A stretch of 64,000 nt of DNA, taken from positions 372,001 to 436,000 of the forward strand of contig CAWGTV010000008.1 in NCBI GenBank assembly GCA_963825615.1. The letters are read 5' to 3'. The stretch's first letter is position 1; the number at the start of each line of letters is the position of its first letter. The notes beneath the pieces were generated by a model. That model saw nothing but the letters and a program-made list of their open reading frames with translations. It searched no databases and had not been told where the DNA came from. Position numbers and translations under genes: made by a program. Shown piece after piece: positions 54,069 through 63,385 of the stretch. The DNA is from JAHEDT01 sp963825615. GTDB lineage: Bacteria > Desulfobacterota > Desulfuromonadia > Desulfuromonadales > BM103.

Positions 54069-54752
54069 CTAAAACTCCAGGCTACCGCCGGGTTTGAGGA
54101 TATTGACTCTGGTGGCCGTCTCCGCTTCGACGCGCTTGGCCCAGGTCTGGGGATTCTGCTTGAGCAGGTCGAAGGTGTTATAGTGGATCGGCACCACGGT
54201 CTTCGGCTGCAGCATTTTCACCGCCCGCAGGGCATCATCGGGCCCCATGGTGTAATTGTCGCCGATCGGGATGACCGCGAGGTCGAGCCCCTCCTCACCG
54301 ATCAGCTTCATATCGCCGAACAGGCCGGTATCCTGTGCCATGTAGATTTTTTTGTGATCGTTGGTGGTCAGCAGGAAGCCACTGGGGTTGCCACCATCCG
54401 AACCATCGGGCAATTGTGAGCCGTGCAGTGCCAGCGTCAGTTTCAGGTACCCGAAAGGGTGTTTGAAACCGCCTCCCAGATGTTGCCCGTGCACTTTTGC
54501 CACATTCTGCCTGCCGAACCAAGTGGCAATCTCGTGGTTGCTGATGATCAGTGCACCGGTGCGCATAGCGATTGCCGCGGCGTCACCGACGTGATCGCCG
54601 TGGCCGTGGCTGACCAGGATAAAATCGGCATCGACGCCCTCCGCGGTGGCGGAGGCCGCCGGGTTGCCGGTGAAGAACGGATCGATCAGCAGTTTGAAGC
54701 CGCCGGTCTCGAGGCCAAGGGTGGCATGGCCGAACCAGGTGAATTTATTCAT
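54069..54752 (-). CDS. UPF0173 metallo-beta-lactamase-fold hydrolase
   Basis: 227 residues: MNKFTWFGHATLGLETGGFK, FILVSHGHGDHVGDAAAI (HxHxDH), GLFGDMKLIGEEGLDLAVIP and the His in VPIHYNTFDLLKQNP. These ligands fit a binuclear zinc or iron hydrolase. Members of UPF0173 lack established substrates. GGAGGA precedes ATG 54752. Cytosolic; normal family length. Confidence 0.93.
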   Translation of the reverse strand: MNKFTWFGHATLGLETGGFKLLIDPFFTGNPAASATAEGVDADFILVSHGHGDHVGDAAAIAMRTGALIISNHEIATWFGRQNVAKVHGQHLGGGFKHPFGYLKLTLALHGSQLPDGSDGGNPSGFLLTTNDHKKIYMAQDTGLFGDMKLIGEEGLDLAVIPIGDNYTMGPDDALRAVKMLQPKTVVPIHYNTFDLLKQNPQTWAKRVEAETATRVNILKPGGSLEF

Positions 54753-55072
54753 ATGCAGAGTCCTCCTCTGGTTGATTCAAAAACAAGTATAGCAAAAGAC
54801 TGGACATCAAGAGCAGGGCCCCGATCTTGCATAGCTGTTCAGCAGAGGAGTATTGGCGCAGGCGGCAGTCAACGGGTGTCGTATTTGAATATTGAACCCT
54901 TGTCCGCTTCCTTAAGCACCCACCCTCTGCCCGGGGCAATCGCGTCAGCCAAACAAAAGGGGAAACGGTCTTGGAAAAAGAAGTTTCATCGACCAGCATA
55001 GCGAACCAGCATGAAGTATGATAAGGATAACCCAAATCGAAACGAGTTCAAATCCTCCCGAAAGGAGCAGGA

Positions 55073-56400
55073 ATGAGTTCTTCTTTCACGGTCACCAGGA
55101 AAGTCGCCCTTGGCTACCTGGTCATCATCACTTTCAACCTGCTGGCCCTCGGCTATGCCCTGGTTAACCTGCATGACCATAACCGTCGGACCGAACAGCT
55201 GGTGGGCGTACAGTTCCTGACCTTCAACCTACTGCGGGACCTCCGGCAGAACCTGTTGGGCCAGGAGAACCTGGAAAAACAGCTCATCATCCTGCGCGAC
55301 CCGACGCTGCTCGGCTTGCTCGAGCGCCGCGCTACAGAACTCGACAGCCTGGTCGCTGAGGTAAAGACCTCTCAACAGCCCGCCTATCTCACGGCCCTGC
55401 CCGCCGCAGTTGATGAATACACAGCACAGGCCCGCCGCCTTATGCAGGCCTTTACCGAGGACAAATGGGAACAGGCCGCCACCATTGCCTCAACGACGAC
55501 CTCACCTCTGCGCACGCAACTGCTTGGAGCACTGGCCGACCTGAGGGCTCAGCACCAAGCGACTCTGGACCGTGACCTTCGCGAGCTGTCGCTGCAGAGC
55601 GGCCAAGCCTACCGTCTGACCCTGACCATCACTCTCTTCGGCATCCTGCTCTCGGCTCCTGTCGCCTTTACTGTGATTGCCAGCATTCATCGCTCGGTCA
55701 AGGCGTTGCAAAAAGCCACACAGGACATTGCCGCAGGGAACTTCGATATTCCGATTGATATCCGCAGTAACGACGAGTTCGGCCAGCTTGCCCAGGACTT
55801 TGCCCGCATGGCGCGCAAGCTCATGGAGTTGGAACAACTGAGCCTGGATGCCAACCCCCTGACCCGACTGCCCGGGAACCTGGCGATTGACCGCGAACTG
55901 GAACAACGTATCGCACAAAAACAACCCTTCGCACATCTGTATATCGACCTGGACAACTTCAAGGCTTACAGTGATCATTACGGCTACAAAGTCGGCAGCG
56001 ACGCGCTCAACATGGTCGGCAACCTGCTCCGCGAGGTCGTTGAACGACATGGGGAGAAGACGACCTGGTAGGCCATATCGGTGGAGACGATTATGTGGTT
56101 TTGACTGCTCCGCAGCGGGCCGAAGTCCTTGCCAAGGAGATCATCCGCAGCTTCGACCAGCAGGTCCCCGAACTGTACCAGCAGGAAGACTTGGAGGCCG
56201 GGTTCGTCATCGCCACCGACCGGCATGGTGTCAAGCGCTCTTTTCCCCTGCTGACCATTTCCATTGCCATCACTTTGTCGGAAAATATGATTCAGCCCTC
56301 CCCTTTAAACATCAGCCTCAACTGTGCCAGGATGAAAGAGCATCTCAAGCGACTTAAGAACAGCAACTATCTCATTGACCGCAGAAAGCAACTACCATGA
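55073..56400 (+). CDS. HAMP-GGDEF family membrane signalling protein, frameshifted
   Basis: About 442 residues. TM1 near 10-30 and TM2 near 180-205 bracket a helical periplasmic domain of about 150 residues; HAMP follows (SIHRSVKALQKATQDIAAGN). The cyclase-like domain begins NPLTRLPGNLAIDRELEQRI, then YIDLDNFKAYSDHYGYKVGS. One G is missing from a G run near 56053; the second frame gives DLVGHIGGDDYVVLTAP, so the active-site motif is GGDDY rather than GGDEF. It may make or bind cyclic dinucleotides, or be inactive. AAGGAG precedes ATG 55073. It overlaps the lipoprotein gene. Confidence 0.9.
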
Positions 56401-56789
56401 AAATACAAACATCGCGCTGGTTCTGTGGGCTCCTGGCGGGTCTCGTGCTGACCGGCTGCAGCAGCATGCCGATGCAGAAGATGCCCGCGGATGAAGAGAA
56501 GGAACTCTTCACCCAGGGCCTCGACCAATATCTCGCGTCCGGTGAGCTGACAGCCCTGACCCAGCTGGTGGAAAAGTATCCCCAGGGAGAATGGCGGCCC
56601 CGGGCTGAGGGCATTATCGAACTAGCGAAGCAGCAACAGCAGCAGCAGGCCCGGCTACAGAAGACAGAACAGCAACTCACCCGCTGTCGAACGGAGAAAG
56701 AGGCCCTGGGTACAGACAATCAGCGGTTGGAAGTGACCCTGGAGAGACTGAAACAGGTCCTCATCGACATGGAACTGCGGCCGGAATAG
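56397..56789 (+). CDS. Small lipoprotein with coiled coil
   Basis: 130 residues; lipobox LVLTGCSS puts the acylated Cys at about residue 20. The rest includes a QQQQQQARLQKTEQQL coiled coil and a helix-rich domain (FTQGLDQYLASGELTALTQL). It overlaps the GGDEF protein stop by four bases, so the two are coupled. Possibly an accessory of that signalling protein; exact role unknown. Confidence 0.85.
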   Translation: MKIQTSRWFCGLLAGLVLTGCSSMPMQKMPADEEKELFTQGLDQYLASGELTALTQLVEKYPQGEWRPRAEGIIELAKQQQQQQARLQKTEQQLTRCRTEKEALGTDNQRLEVTLERLKQVLIDMELRPE

Positions 56790-56884
56790 GAGCCTGCAGC
56801 ACACACTTGCCGAGGAGAGCAGAGTACAAACGACATGGCTCAGCCTGAGTCAATACAGGCGCCTTTAAACACGAGGAGAAGACG

Positions 56885-57889
56885 ATGCAACACCGCAAAC
56901 TAGGATTACAGGGGCTGGTCGTTTCCGCTCAGGGCCTCGGCTGTATGGGCATGTCGGACTTCTATGGCAAGCGCGACGAGCGGGAGGCCATAGCCACAAT
57001 CCGGCGGGCCCTGGAACTTGGCGTCAACTTCCTCGACACCTCTGATATGTACGGCCCGTTCACCAATGAACTGTTGATCGGCAAGGCCATCAAGGAGCAA
57101 CGCGACGCGGTAGTCATCGCGACCAAGTTCGGCGTCGTCAGGGGGAAACCGGCCACCCCGGGCGGCATGGCGCCGATCGTCGGGATCTGTGGCAAGCCAG
57201 AGTATGTGCGTTCGGCCTGCGACGCTTCGCTTCAGCGACTGGGGCTTGATCACATCGATCTATACTACCAGCACCGGGTCGATGCAGAGGTGCCGATCGA
57301 GGAAACCGTCGGGGCTATGGCGGAGCTGGTAAAAGCAGGCAAGGTCCGTTTTCTCGGTCTCTCCGAAGCCGGCGCGGCGACCATCCGGCGTGCCCATGCC
57401 GTACACCCCATCAGCGCTCTGCAAAGCGAATATTCCCTCTGGAGCAGGGATATCGAAGACGAGATTTTACCGACCCTGCGCGAACTCGGCATTGGCCTGG
57501 TAGCCTACAGCCCCTTGGGGCGGGGTTTTCTGACCGCGAAGATCAGCCGTTTCGAGGATTTTTCCGAAGATGACTACCGCCGGATGTCACCGCGCTTCCA
57601 AGGAGATAACTTTCAAAAAAACCTTGAACTGGTTGCGCGGGTCAAGGCCATTGCCGAGCACAAGGGGGTGAGCGCAGGGCAGTTAGCGCTGGCCTGGGTG
57701 CTGGCCCAAGGGGAAGATATCGTGCCGATCCCAGGCACCAAGCGGCGCTCTTACCTGGAAGAGAACCTGGCCGCCAACCGGGTGCTTCTTGTCGATCAGG
57801 AGCTCGCGGCCATCGCCAAGGCTATGCCTAGGGGGATTGCCAGCGGTGAGCGCTACCCAGAGAGCATGATGAAGTTTCTCAATCGCTAG
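56885..57889 (+). CDS. Aldo/keto reductase
   Basis: 334 residues of AKR type: MQHRKLGLQGLVVSAQGLGC, ELGVNFLDTSDMYGPFTNEL (Asp, Tyr), VVIATKFG (Lys) and LYYQHRVD (His), the full catalytic tetrad, then GKVRFLGLSEAGAATIRRAH and VPIPGTKRRSYLEEN for NADPH binding. It reduces aldehydes or ketones in the cytosol. GAGGAG precedes ATG 56885. Physiological substrate unknown. Confidence 0.95.
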   Translation: MQHRKLGLQGLVVSAQGLGCMGMSDFYGKRDEREAIATIRRALELGVNFLDTSDMYGPFTNELLIGKAIKEQRDAVVIATKFGVVRGKPATPGGMAPIVGICGKPEYVRSACDASLQRLGLDHIDLYYQHRVDAEVPIEETVGAMAELVKAGKVRFLGLSEAGAATIRRAHAVHPISALQSEYSLWSRDIEDEILPTLRELGIGLVAYSPLGRGFLTAKISRFEDFSEDDYRRMSPRFQGDNFQKNLELVARVKAIAEHKGVSAGQLALAWVLAQGEDIVPIPGTKRRSYLEENLAANRVLLVDQELAAIAKAMPRGIASGERYPESMMKFLNR

Positions 57890-57915
57890 CCATGGGGAAC
57901 AACAAAGGTCCGGGG

Positions 57916-57955
57916 ACGGGGGCACCATCTCAAGATGGCGCTCCCGTTGTGGTCT
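57916..57955 (+). terminator. Intrinsic terminator of the aldo/keto reductase gene
   Basis: Long imperfect stem ACGGGGGCACCATCT/AGATGGCGCTCCCGT with a two- to four-base loop and TGTGGTCTTT tail. The stretch from here to about 58424 shows no gene I support. Confidence 0.6.
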
Positions 57956-58424
57956 TTAGAGCGCGTACGACCCGTGCTCAAACTCTCCGCACAGAATTCG
58001 ATTACAGTCTGACAATTCTTGTCCACAAAGTGTAGTCATATAACCATACGATAGTATCAATAAACCCGCACTTTCAGATAGTTACACGTTTTTAATACAG
58101 TCAATGCCTGTGCACATGCACATCCAGGCAAACGCACTTGGCACGAATCTGCTTAAGTAAGATTAATTTCCCCAGCTATGATTTCAGCCCTTTAAAGCCC
58201 ATTCTCGGAAACGCCTAATCTTCTCGACTGCCCGTTGGCATGCTCACTGCTCTTTGTTGTGACCACGTTGACCCGAACCGGACCGAGGCCCCGTGCCTGC
58301 AGCCGACCTCACCGGCCAGAGCGTCAACGATCCAGCGTATTGAAACAAAGGGTGATGTGCGTAGACCGCGGTCACCAAATACCGAAGAAAGGAGGCTTCC
58401 GCGCTGGAAGTTTCACCAGGTGAT

Positions 58425-58505
58425 AGTCGAAAATACTTAACCATTCGCGAGAATGGGGCGGAAAGCCCATAGGGTCTCCCTGAGACAGCCGGGTTGCCGA
58501 AATGT
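58425..58505 (+). ncRNA. GEMM-I-like cyclic-dinucleotide riboswitch
   Basis: The sequence has CCATTC-GCGA-GAATGG (GNRA-capped helix), then GGGGCGGAAAGCC, a GGGTCTCCC/... helix and GACAGCCGGGTTGCCGAA. These are the ordered parts of GEMM-I aptamers (P1b with GNRA loop, the G(A/G)CG.AAAGCC core, and the GGTAGCCGGGTTACCG-like receptor helix). The 5' ligand segment (ATACTTAACC) differs from the common GGCAAACC form, so it may be a variant class. A following GGCTTTGC/GCAAAGCC hairpin (58528-58565) could be the expression platform. It lies about 160 bases before a cytochrome gene. Confidence 0.75.
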
Positions 58506-58665
58506 CTCCCTCAAAAAGGCTTTGCAAATTCTCTTGTCCGGACAGGGGAGGAGCAAAGCCATTCCAAAGGAGAATTGTCTCCCAAACGAGAAAAAGGTTC
58601 CAGGAGATGATTTCGAACAGAACTTTAACGACAACTCTTAATTAATAGACGAATTGGAGAAAACC

Positions 58666-59194
58666 ATGTTGCACAAATTCAAAGCTGTCATTTCCACACT
58701 TGGTATCATCGCGCTCTTATTGACGACCTTTTCCGCAGTAAGCTTCGCCGACCGCGGCGAAAGGGAATACCGCAAAGATTCGAATAAATCGAGAAGTTAT
58801 GAGCGTAGTGGCCGTTATGACCGGAGCGACCGTAGCGACCGTAGCGACCGTGATGACGATGATGATGATGTGACGGCACCGACGCCGATGCCTCCGGTTG
58901 CTGCACCTCCGGTTGCTGCACCTCCGGTTGTTGTTGAGCCCCCGGTTGCTGCACCTCCGGTTGTTGAGCCCCCGGTTGTCGCAGCCCCCGGTTGTCGAGC
59001 CCCCGGTTGTCCAGCCCCCGGTTGTCCAGCCCCCGGTTGTCCAGCCCCCGGCCCTCGATGGTTCGGCGCTCTACGACGCCAACTGCTCCGGGTGCCACGG
59101 CCAATCCAACAAAGGCAAGAACGTGCCTTCGAGCCACCTGAACGGCCGCGTCAACCTGACCCCAGCAGAGCAGGCAGCTATCAACGCCCTGTAA
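58666..59194 (+). CDS. Exported c-type cytochrome with Pro-rich repeats, frameshifted
   Basis: About 175 residues after repair. Signal peptide MLHKFKAVISTLGIIALLLT, then an RSDRSDRSDRDDDDDD tract and a Pro/Val-rich repeat region (units like PPVV(E/Q) repeated about ten times). A surplus base near 58980 shifts the frame. The second frame continues through PPALDGSALYDANCSGCHGQ (haem motif CSGCH, codons at 59084-59098) to SHLNGRVNLTPAEQAAINAL. The haem domain is short, with no Met ligand in reach. Likely a small periplasmic or outer-surface cytochrome. GGAG precedes ATG 58666. Confidence 0.83.
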
Positions 59195-59210
59195 TTGACA
59201 GCACAACCGT

Positions 59211-59245
59211 TAACGGCCCTCCCTGCGGGGAGGGCCGTTACTTAG
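59211..59245 (+). terminator. Intrinsic terminator of the cytochrome gene
   Basis: Perfect 13-bp stem TAACGGCCCTCCC/GGGAGGGCCGTTA with a four-base loop, 17 bases after the stop. The T tail is short (TTACTT). Confidence 0.8.
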
Positions 59246-59295
59246 AATCCAGCAACGTTATCAAAGTGCCTGCCCTTAGCGGTCGGCGTTTATGT

Positions 59296-59352
59296 CTTGG
59301 AGGGGATACGACTCGTGCCCAGCATCACCCAAAAGGGGCCAACCCCTCCAAG
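59296..59352 (+). promoter_or_regulatory. Long-loop inverted repeat upstream of the TolC-SPOR gene
   Basis: CTTGGAGGGG at 59296-59305 pairs with CCCCTCCAAG at 59343-59352, a perfect 10-bp inverted repeat with a 37-base loop, 80 bases before ATG 59432. May be an operator or leader structure. Confidence 0.35.
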
Positions 59353-59431
59353 TCAAAGCGTTGGGCCATAGCATACGTTTTTAAGAACTCCTTCAAATCA
59401 AGCGACAACCTGTCCGGTTAGGATTAAAGTG

Positions 59432-61642
59432 ATGAAAAACCTGCCTTTTCTGTCCTTCGCGATGTTCCTGGTCACGCTTTTTTCCACCTTCCTGTTTGCC
59501 AGCAAAGGCCTCTGCCAGGACGAAATAGACACCATCAAGCTGTCACGTTACACCGCGATTGCCATGGCTATCCGTAACAACATCGACCTGCGGGTGCGCG
59601 CACTTGATTCGTCGCTGGCGGAAACCGACATTAAGGCAAGCAGATCGATGTACAATCCACAGGTCAGCCTGGCCGCCAATTATGCCCAGACCAACGTCGC
59701 CGGAGAGACCTACGGGACCGAGGATATCTCGGGCGTCATGAGCATCACCCAGAACCTTTCGACCGGTGGCAATGTCGCGGCGACCACCTGGACCGGGCCT
59801 ACCAGTGCATACGCGGACCCGCTCTATGATTATACTGACTGGTCGTCCGCGGTCGGCATCACCATCTATCAACCCCTGCTCAAAAATGCCGGCAAAGAGG
59901 CCACGGAACTCGGCATTTCACAGGACGAATACGCCTACTCAGGATCGCTCGAGTCCTTCCGGGACAATGTCATCCAGACGGTCTTCTCCGTGGTCAGCGA
60001 GTACAACCGCCTCTATGTCCTGCACCAGCTGCTGGAATCACGGCAAGCCGCACTGCGTTCGGCACAACAGCTCTTGCAGGAAATCAAGGCGAGCCCCAAG
60101 CAGGGTGAAAACCACAACATCGACATTGCCAATACCGAGTATGCCGTGAGCCAGCGCCAGACCGAGTATATCGAAGCGGCGCGGAGTGTCAGCAGCAAAG
60201 AGGCCAGCCTGCGCTACCTGATCGGGGTTGAACAGAAAGTGCATATTCTTCCGGTTGACCCGCCTTCCAGGGAAGAACCGGCGGAAACCGAGGAGCAGGC
60301 GATCGCTCTGTCCCTCGCGCAGCGCCCTGACCTGAAAGAGTTGCACATCCAGCTGAAGTCCAGCACGTTGCGCGAGAAGGTTTCCAAGCGTAACTTGATG
60401 CCCGATCTCGCCCTGACCGCCGGTGGCGGCTTTCGTGGCTACGCAGAGGATGGAACCTTCAACGACACCGTCACGCAGATCAGCGACGGCAAGGGGGGGT
60501 ACTGGTCTGCCGGTGTGCGCATCAGCTTCCCCCTTGGCAACGACCTGGCAGAGAGCGACCATCGTCGCAATACCCTGCGCACCGAACAGTTGAAAAACCA
60601 GATAACTGCGGCCGAATGGAAAATCCGCGACGCCATCCAGGAAGACAACCGGTCGCTGATCTCGGCACGCCTGCAGATGATGGAGACCGCCAAGTCCAAG
60701 GCTCTGGCGGAGCAGCGCGTGGCGCAGTACCAGCAAAGCCGGCGCATCGGCAAAGCTTCGGTCAAGGACCTGCTTGATGCGGAAAACGATCTGATCTACG
60801 CGCGCAACCTGGAACTGAATGCCGTTGAAAACTTCGCCTACCTGGTCGCCCGGCTATGGAAAGATATTGGCGTGCTGCTGGAGCGGCAGAACATCCGTAT
60901 CGACACAGACCATCCAGAGCAGGCCACCGCGGAGGATATCCCCGCGACTCTCACTGAGGACCAAAGGGCCGCCGCAGTAGCCAGGGCAATCGTTCAGCCC
61001 ACCGTCGCCCCACTTGAGACCCCCGCTGCAGCGACCAATGTCGACAAAAAACCGGCAAAGAAAACGGCCGCATTGCCTGAAAAAACCGCTGACAGTTCCA
61101 AAACCAAGACCATCGCTTCAACAAAAGCGATGAAACCGGCGGTGAATGAACAAGCAGCGGCCACCGTCACGAAACACTCTGCCGAAGGGACTTCCTACAC
61201 CTTGAAAATCGGCGAATACCTCGCCTCGGAGATTGCGTCGGTCAAGAAGAAGATAACGCGTGGCGGACTGGTCCCGGTGGTCATGGATGGTCTCAAGCAG
61301 GAACGGCAGGTGTTTCGCCTGTTCATAGGAGATTACCGGGATTTGTCGTCAGCCAAGCAAGCACTCGAGCCGTTTCAGAAGACCCACAGCAGCAGCTTTA
61401 TCCTCAAAAATGCTGCCCACGGCTATGACGCCTATGCCGGCTCCTTTTTCAACCTGGAGCGCGCCGAGACCGAGCAGAAGCGACTGGCCGCAAAGGGCAT
61501 GACCTTGAGCGTGAAAAAAGTCTCCGTCAGCCTACCGGCCTTTCTGCTGACCGCCGGGAGCTTCACGTCCCGGGAAGCAGCCATGGCAGGGGCGAAAAAA
61601 CTCGAACAGCAGGGTCTGTCTGTCGAAATCCTGGAGAGTTAG
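59432..61642 (+). CDS. TolC-like outer-membrane protein with C-terminal SPOR repeats
   Basis: 736 residues. Signal peptide MKNLPFLSFAMFLVTLFSTF is followed by two OEP helical halves (about 25-500), including LQEIKASPKQGENHNIDIAN and YQQSRRIGKASVKDLLDAEN, both TolC-like. A flexible Ala/Lys/Thr-rich region (about 500-585) leads to two SPOR-type repeats (about 585-660, 665-735: IGEYLASEIASVKKKI and TAGSFTSREAAMAGAKKLEQ). SPOR domains bind denuded peptidoglycan, so this channel may be tied to the cell wall or septum. It lies behind the cytochrome gene and an inverted repeat and has no partner MFP/RND genes here. Confidence 0.85.
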   Translation: MKNLPFLSFAMFLVTLFSTFLFASKGLCQDEIDTIKLSRYTAIAMAIRNNIDLRVRALDSSLAETDIKASRSMYNPQVSLAANYAQTNVAGETYGTEDISGVMSITQNLSTGGNVAATTWTGPTSAYADPLYDYTDWSSAVGITIYQPLLKNAGKEATELGISQDEYAYSGSLESFRDNVIQTVFSVVSEYNRLYVLHQLLESRQAALRSAQQLLQEIKASPKQGENHNIDIANTEYAVSQRQTEYIEAARSVSSKEASLRYLIGVEQKVHILPVDPPSREEPAETEEQAIALSLAQRPDLKELHIQLKSSTLREKVSKRNLMPDLALTAGGGFRGYAEDGTFNDTVTQISDGKGGYWSAGVRISFPLGNDLAESDHRRNTLRTEQLKNQITAAEWKIRDAIQEDNRSLISARLQMMETAKSKALAEQRVAQYQQSRRIGKASVKDLLDAENDLIYARNLELNAVENFAYLVARLWKDIGVLLERQNIRIDTDHPEQATAEDIPATLTEDQRAAAVARAIVQPTVAPLETPAAATNVDKKPAKKTAALPEKTADSSKTKTIASTKAMKPAVNEQAAATVTKHSAEGTSYTLKIGEYLASEIASVKKKITRGGLVPVVMDGLKQERQVFRLFIGDYRDLSSAKQALEPFQKTHSSSFILKNAAHGYDAYAGSFFNLERAETEQKRLAAKGMTLSVKKVSVSLPAFLLTAGSFTSREAAMAGAKKLEQQGLSVEILES

Positions 61643-61787
61643 GAGTTGCATGCCGTTTCGCGCGACCGGGTGCTTTGCTTGCCCGGTCGTTATCAAGAGC
61701 CTACCCCCTGCAAACGAGCCGCAGCCCATCACCCTTGTCAAACCATCCAGCGCCGATTAGAATCGACACTCTCATGGAGCGTGTACG

Positions 61788-62922
61788 ATGAAGATCTGCC
61801 TGATCGAACCTTTCCATACCGGCTCCCACGCCGCCTGGGGCGAAGAATATGCCCGTTACAGCCGTCACCATGTCACCTTGCTGACCCTGAGCGGGCGGCA
61901 CTGGAAATGGCGCATGCATGGCGGGGCAGTGACCCTGGCGCGGCAGTTCATGGCCGGCAGGGAGAACCCCGACCTGCTTCTCGCTTCCGACATGCTCGAC
62001 CTGACGACCTTTCTCGCCCTGACCCGCGCAAAAACGCATGACCTGCCAGACGGCTCTCTATTGCCACGAAAACCAGCTCTGCTACCCATGGTCACCGGAC
62101 GACCGTGACCCGGCACAGCGGCGCGATGCCCACTACGCGTTCATCAACTACACCAGCGCCCTGGCCGCCGATGCCGTGCTGTTCAACTCCCGTTATCATC
62201 TTGACGCCTGGACCGGCCAATTGCCGGAATTCCTCAAGAGCTTCCCCGACCAGAACGAACTTGAGAGCTTGAAAGTGATACAGGCAAAAAGCGCCGTGCT
62301 GCCGTTGGGTATGGACCTGCGGCGCCTTGACCAATATCGCCCGGCGCAGCCGAAGGACCCCGCCGAACCGCCTTTGATCCTCTGGAACCACCGCTGGGAG
62401 TACGACAAGAATCCGGAAGAATTCTTCCGGGTGCTCTATCAGCTCCAGGCAGAAGGCGTGCCCTTCGAAGTGGCGCTCCTTGGCGAAAGCTACCGCAAGA
62501 GCCCGCCGGTCTTTGCCGAGGCACGGCAACGGCTTGGCCCGCGGATCGTGCAGTTCGGCTATGCCGAGGATTTTGCCGACTATGCCCGCTGGCTGTGGCG
62601 GGCGGACATCCTGCCGGTCCATTCACACCATGACTTTTTCGGCGCCAGCGTGGTCCAGGCAATCTACTGCCACTGTACCCCGCTGCTGCCGCGCCGCCTC
62701 GCCTACCCCGAGCACCTGCCGGAAGAGCTGCACCCTCGACTGCTCTACGACGATGTTGATGATTTGACGACACGGCTGCGCGCCATGCTCAAGCAGCCGT
62801 TGCGCAAGACCGGCAAACTGCGCGCTCAGGTTGCCCGCTACGACTGGCAGCAATTAGTCGAGCGGTATGATGAGCTGTTTGAAATGCTGTACAATGGGGG
62901 AAAGCTTGCGGAGCTCCCATGA
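61788..62922 (+). CDS. tRNA-queuosine alpha-mannosyltransferase domain protein (DUF3524 glycosyltransferase), frameshifted
   Basis: About 377 residues after repair. Begins MKICLIEPFHTGSHAAWGEE, then GRHWKWRMHGGAVTLARQFM and LLLASDMLDLTTFLALTRAK, the DUF3524 opening. A surplus base near 62049 shifts frame; the second reads TALYCHENQLCYPWSPDDRD, HYAFINYTSALAADAVLFNS and LILWNHRWEYDKNPEEFFRV. Eukaryotic members mannosylate queuosine-34 of tRNA-Asp from GDP-mannose; bacterial activity is an inference. The GT-B fold C-terminal half includes HHDFFGASVVQAIYCHCTPL. The last bases overlap the YajD gene. Confidence 0.85.
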
Positions 62923-63290
62923 CCGACTTTAATGGCGAACAACGGGATCGTATCGTCGCAGAGATGCGCAAGGATGAACAGCTGCGCCAGGCCGGCTATC
63001 GGGAACAGGCGCTGAAGCTCTTTCCTCACGTCTGCGGCCGATGTACGCGCGAATTCGAGGGGAAGAAACTGCGCGAACTGACCGTGCATCACCGTGACCA
63101 CAACCACAACAACAATCCACCCGACGGCAGCAACTGGGAATTATTGTGTCTCTACTGCCACGACCACGAGCACACCCGCGACCTTCAGGAGCAGCGCGGC
63201 AAGGAACTTCCCGCCGACCGGCAGAGCCGACCAGCGCTCGCCCACTCCCCCTTCTCGGCCCTTGCCGAACGACTCAAGCGGAAAAAATAG
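62919..63290 (+). CDS. yajD: YajD family HNH nuclease
   Basis: 123 residues. VCGRCTREF and LCLYCHDHEH are the two zinc Cys pairs around LTVHHRDHNHNNNPPDGSNW, the HNH core. Members are small putative nucleases of unknown target. It begins with ATGA overlapping the mannosyltransferase stop, indicating coupled expression. Confidence 0.9.
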   Translation: MTDFNGEQRDRIVAEMRKDEQLRQAGYREQALKLFPHVCGRCTREFEGKKLRELTVHHRDHNHNNNPPDGSNWELLCLYCHDHEHTRDLQEQRGKELPADRQSRPALAHSPFSALAERLKRKK

Positions 63291-63385
63291 TAACCCACAG
63301 GAAAAGCTCTGCTTGTCGAGCCGGACCGGTTACTGCTATAACCTGCGGTCTCATCAACTCTCGCCGACAGGACAATGAATTGCCC

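Noticed and set aside
54745..55035. 97-codon minus-strand frame ending in a hydrophobic stretch before the UPF0173 gene
   Set aside because: No ribosome binding site or family match; most of it has random composition.
58135..58152. TGGCACGAATCTGCTT as a sigma54 promoter upstream of the riboswitch
   Set aside because: The GG to GC spacing is one base short, and sigma54 spacing is strict.
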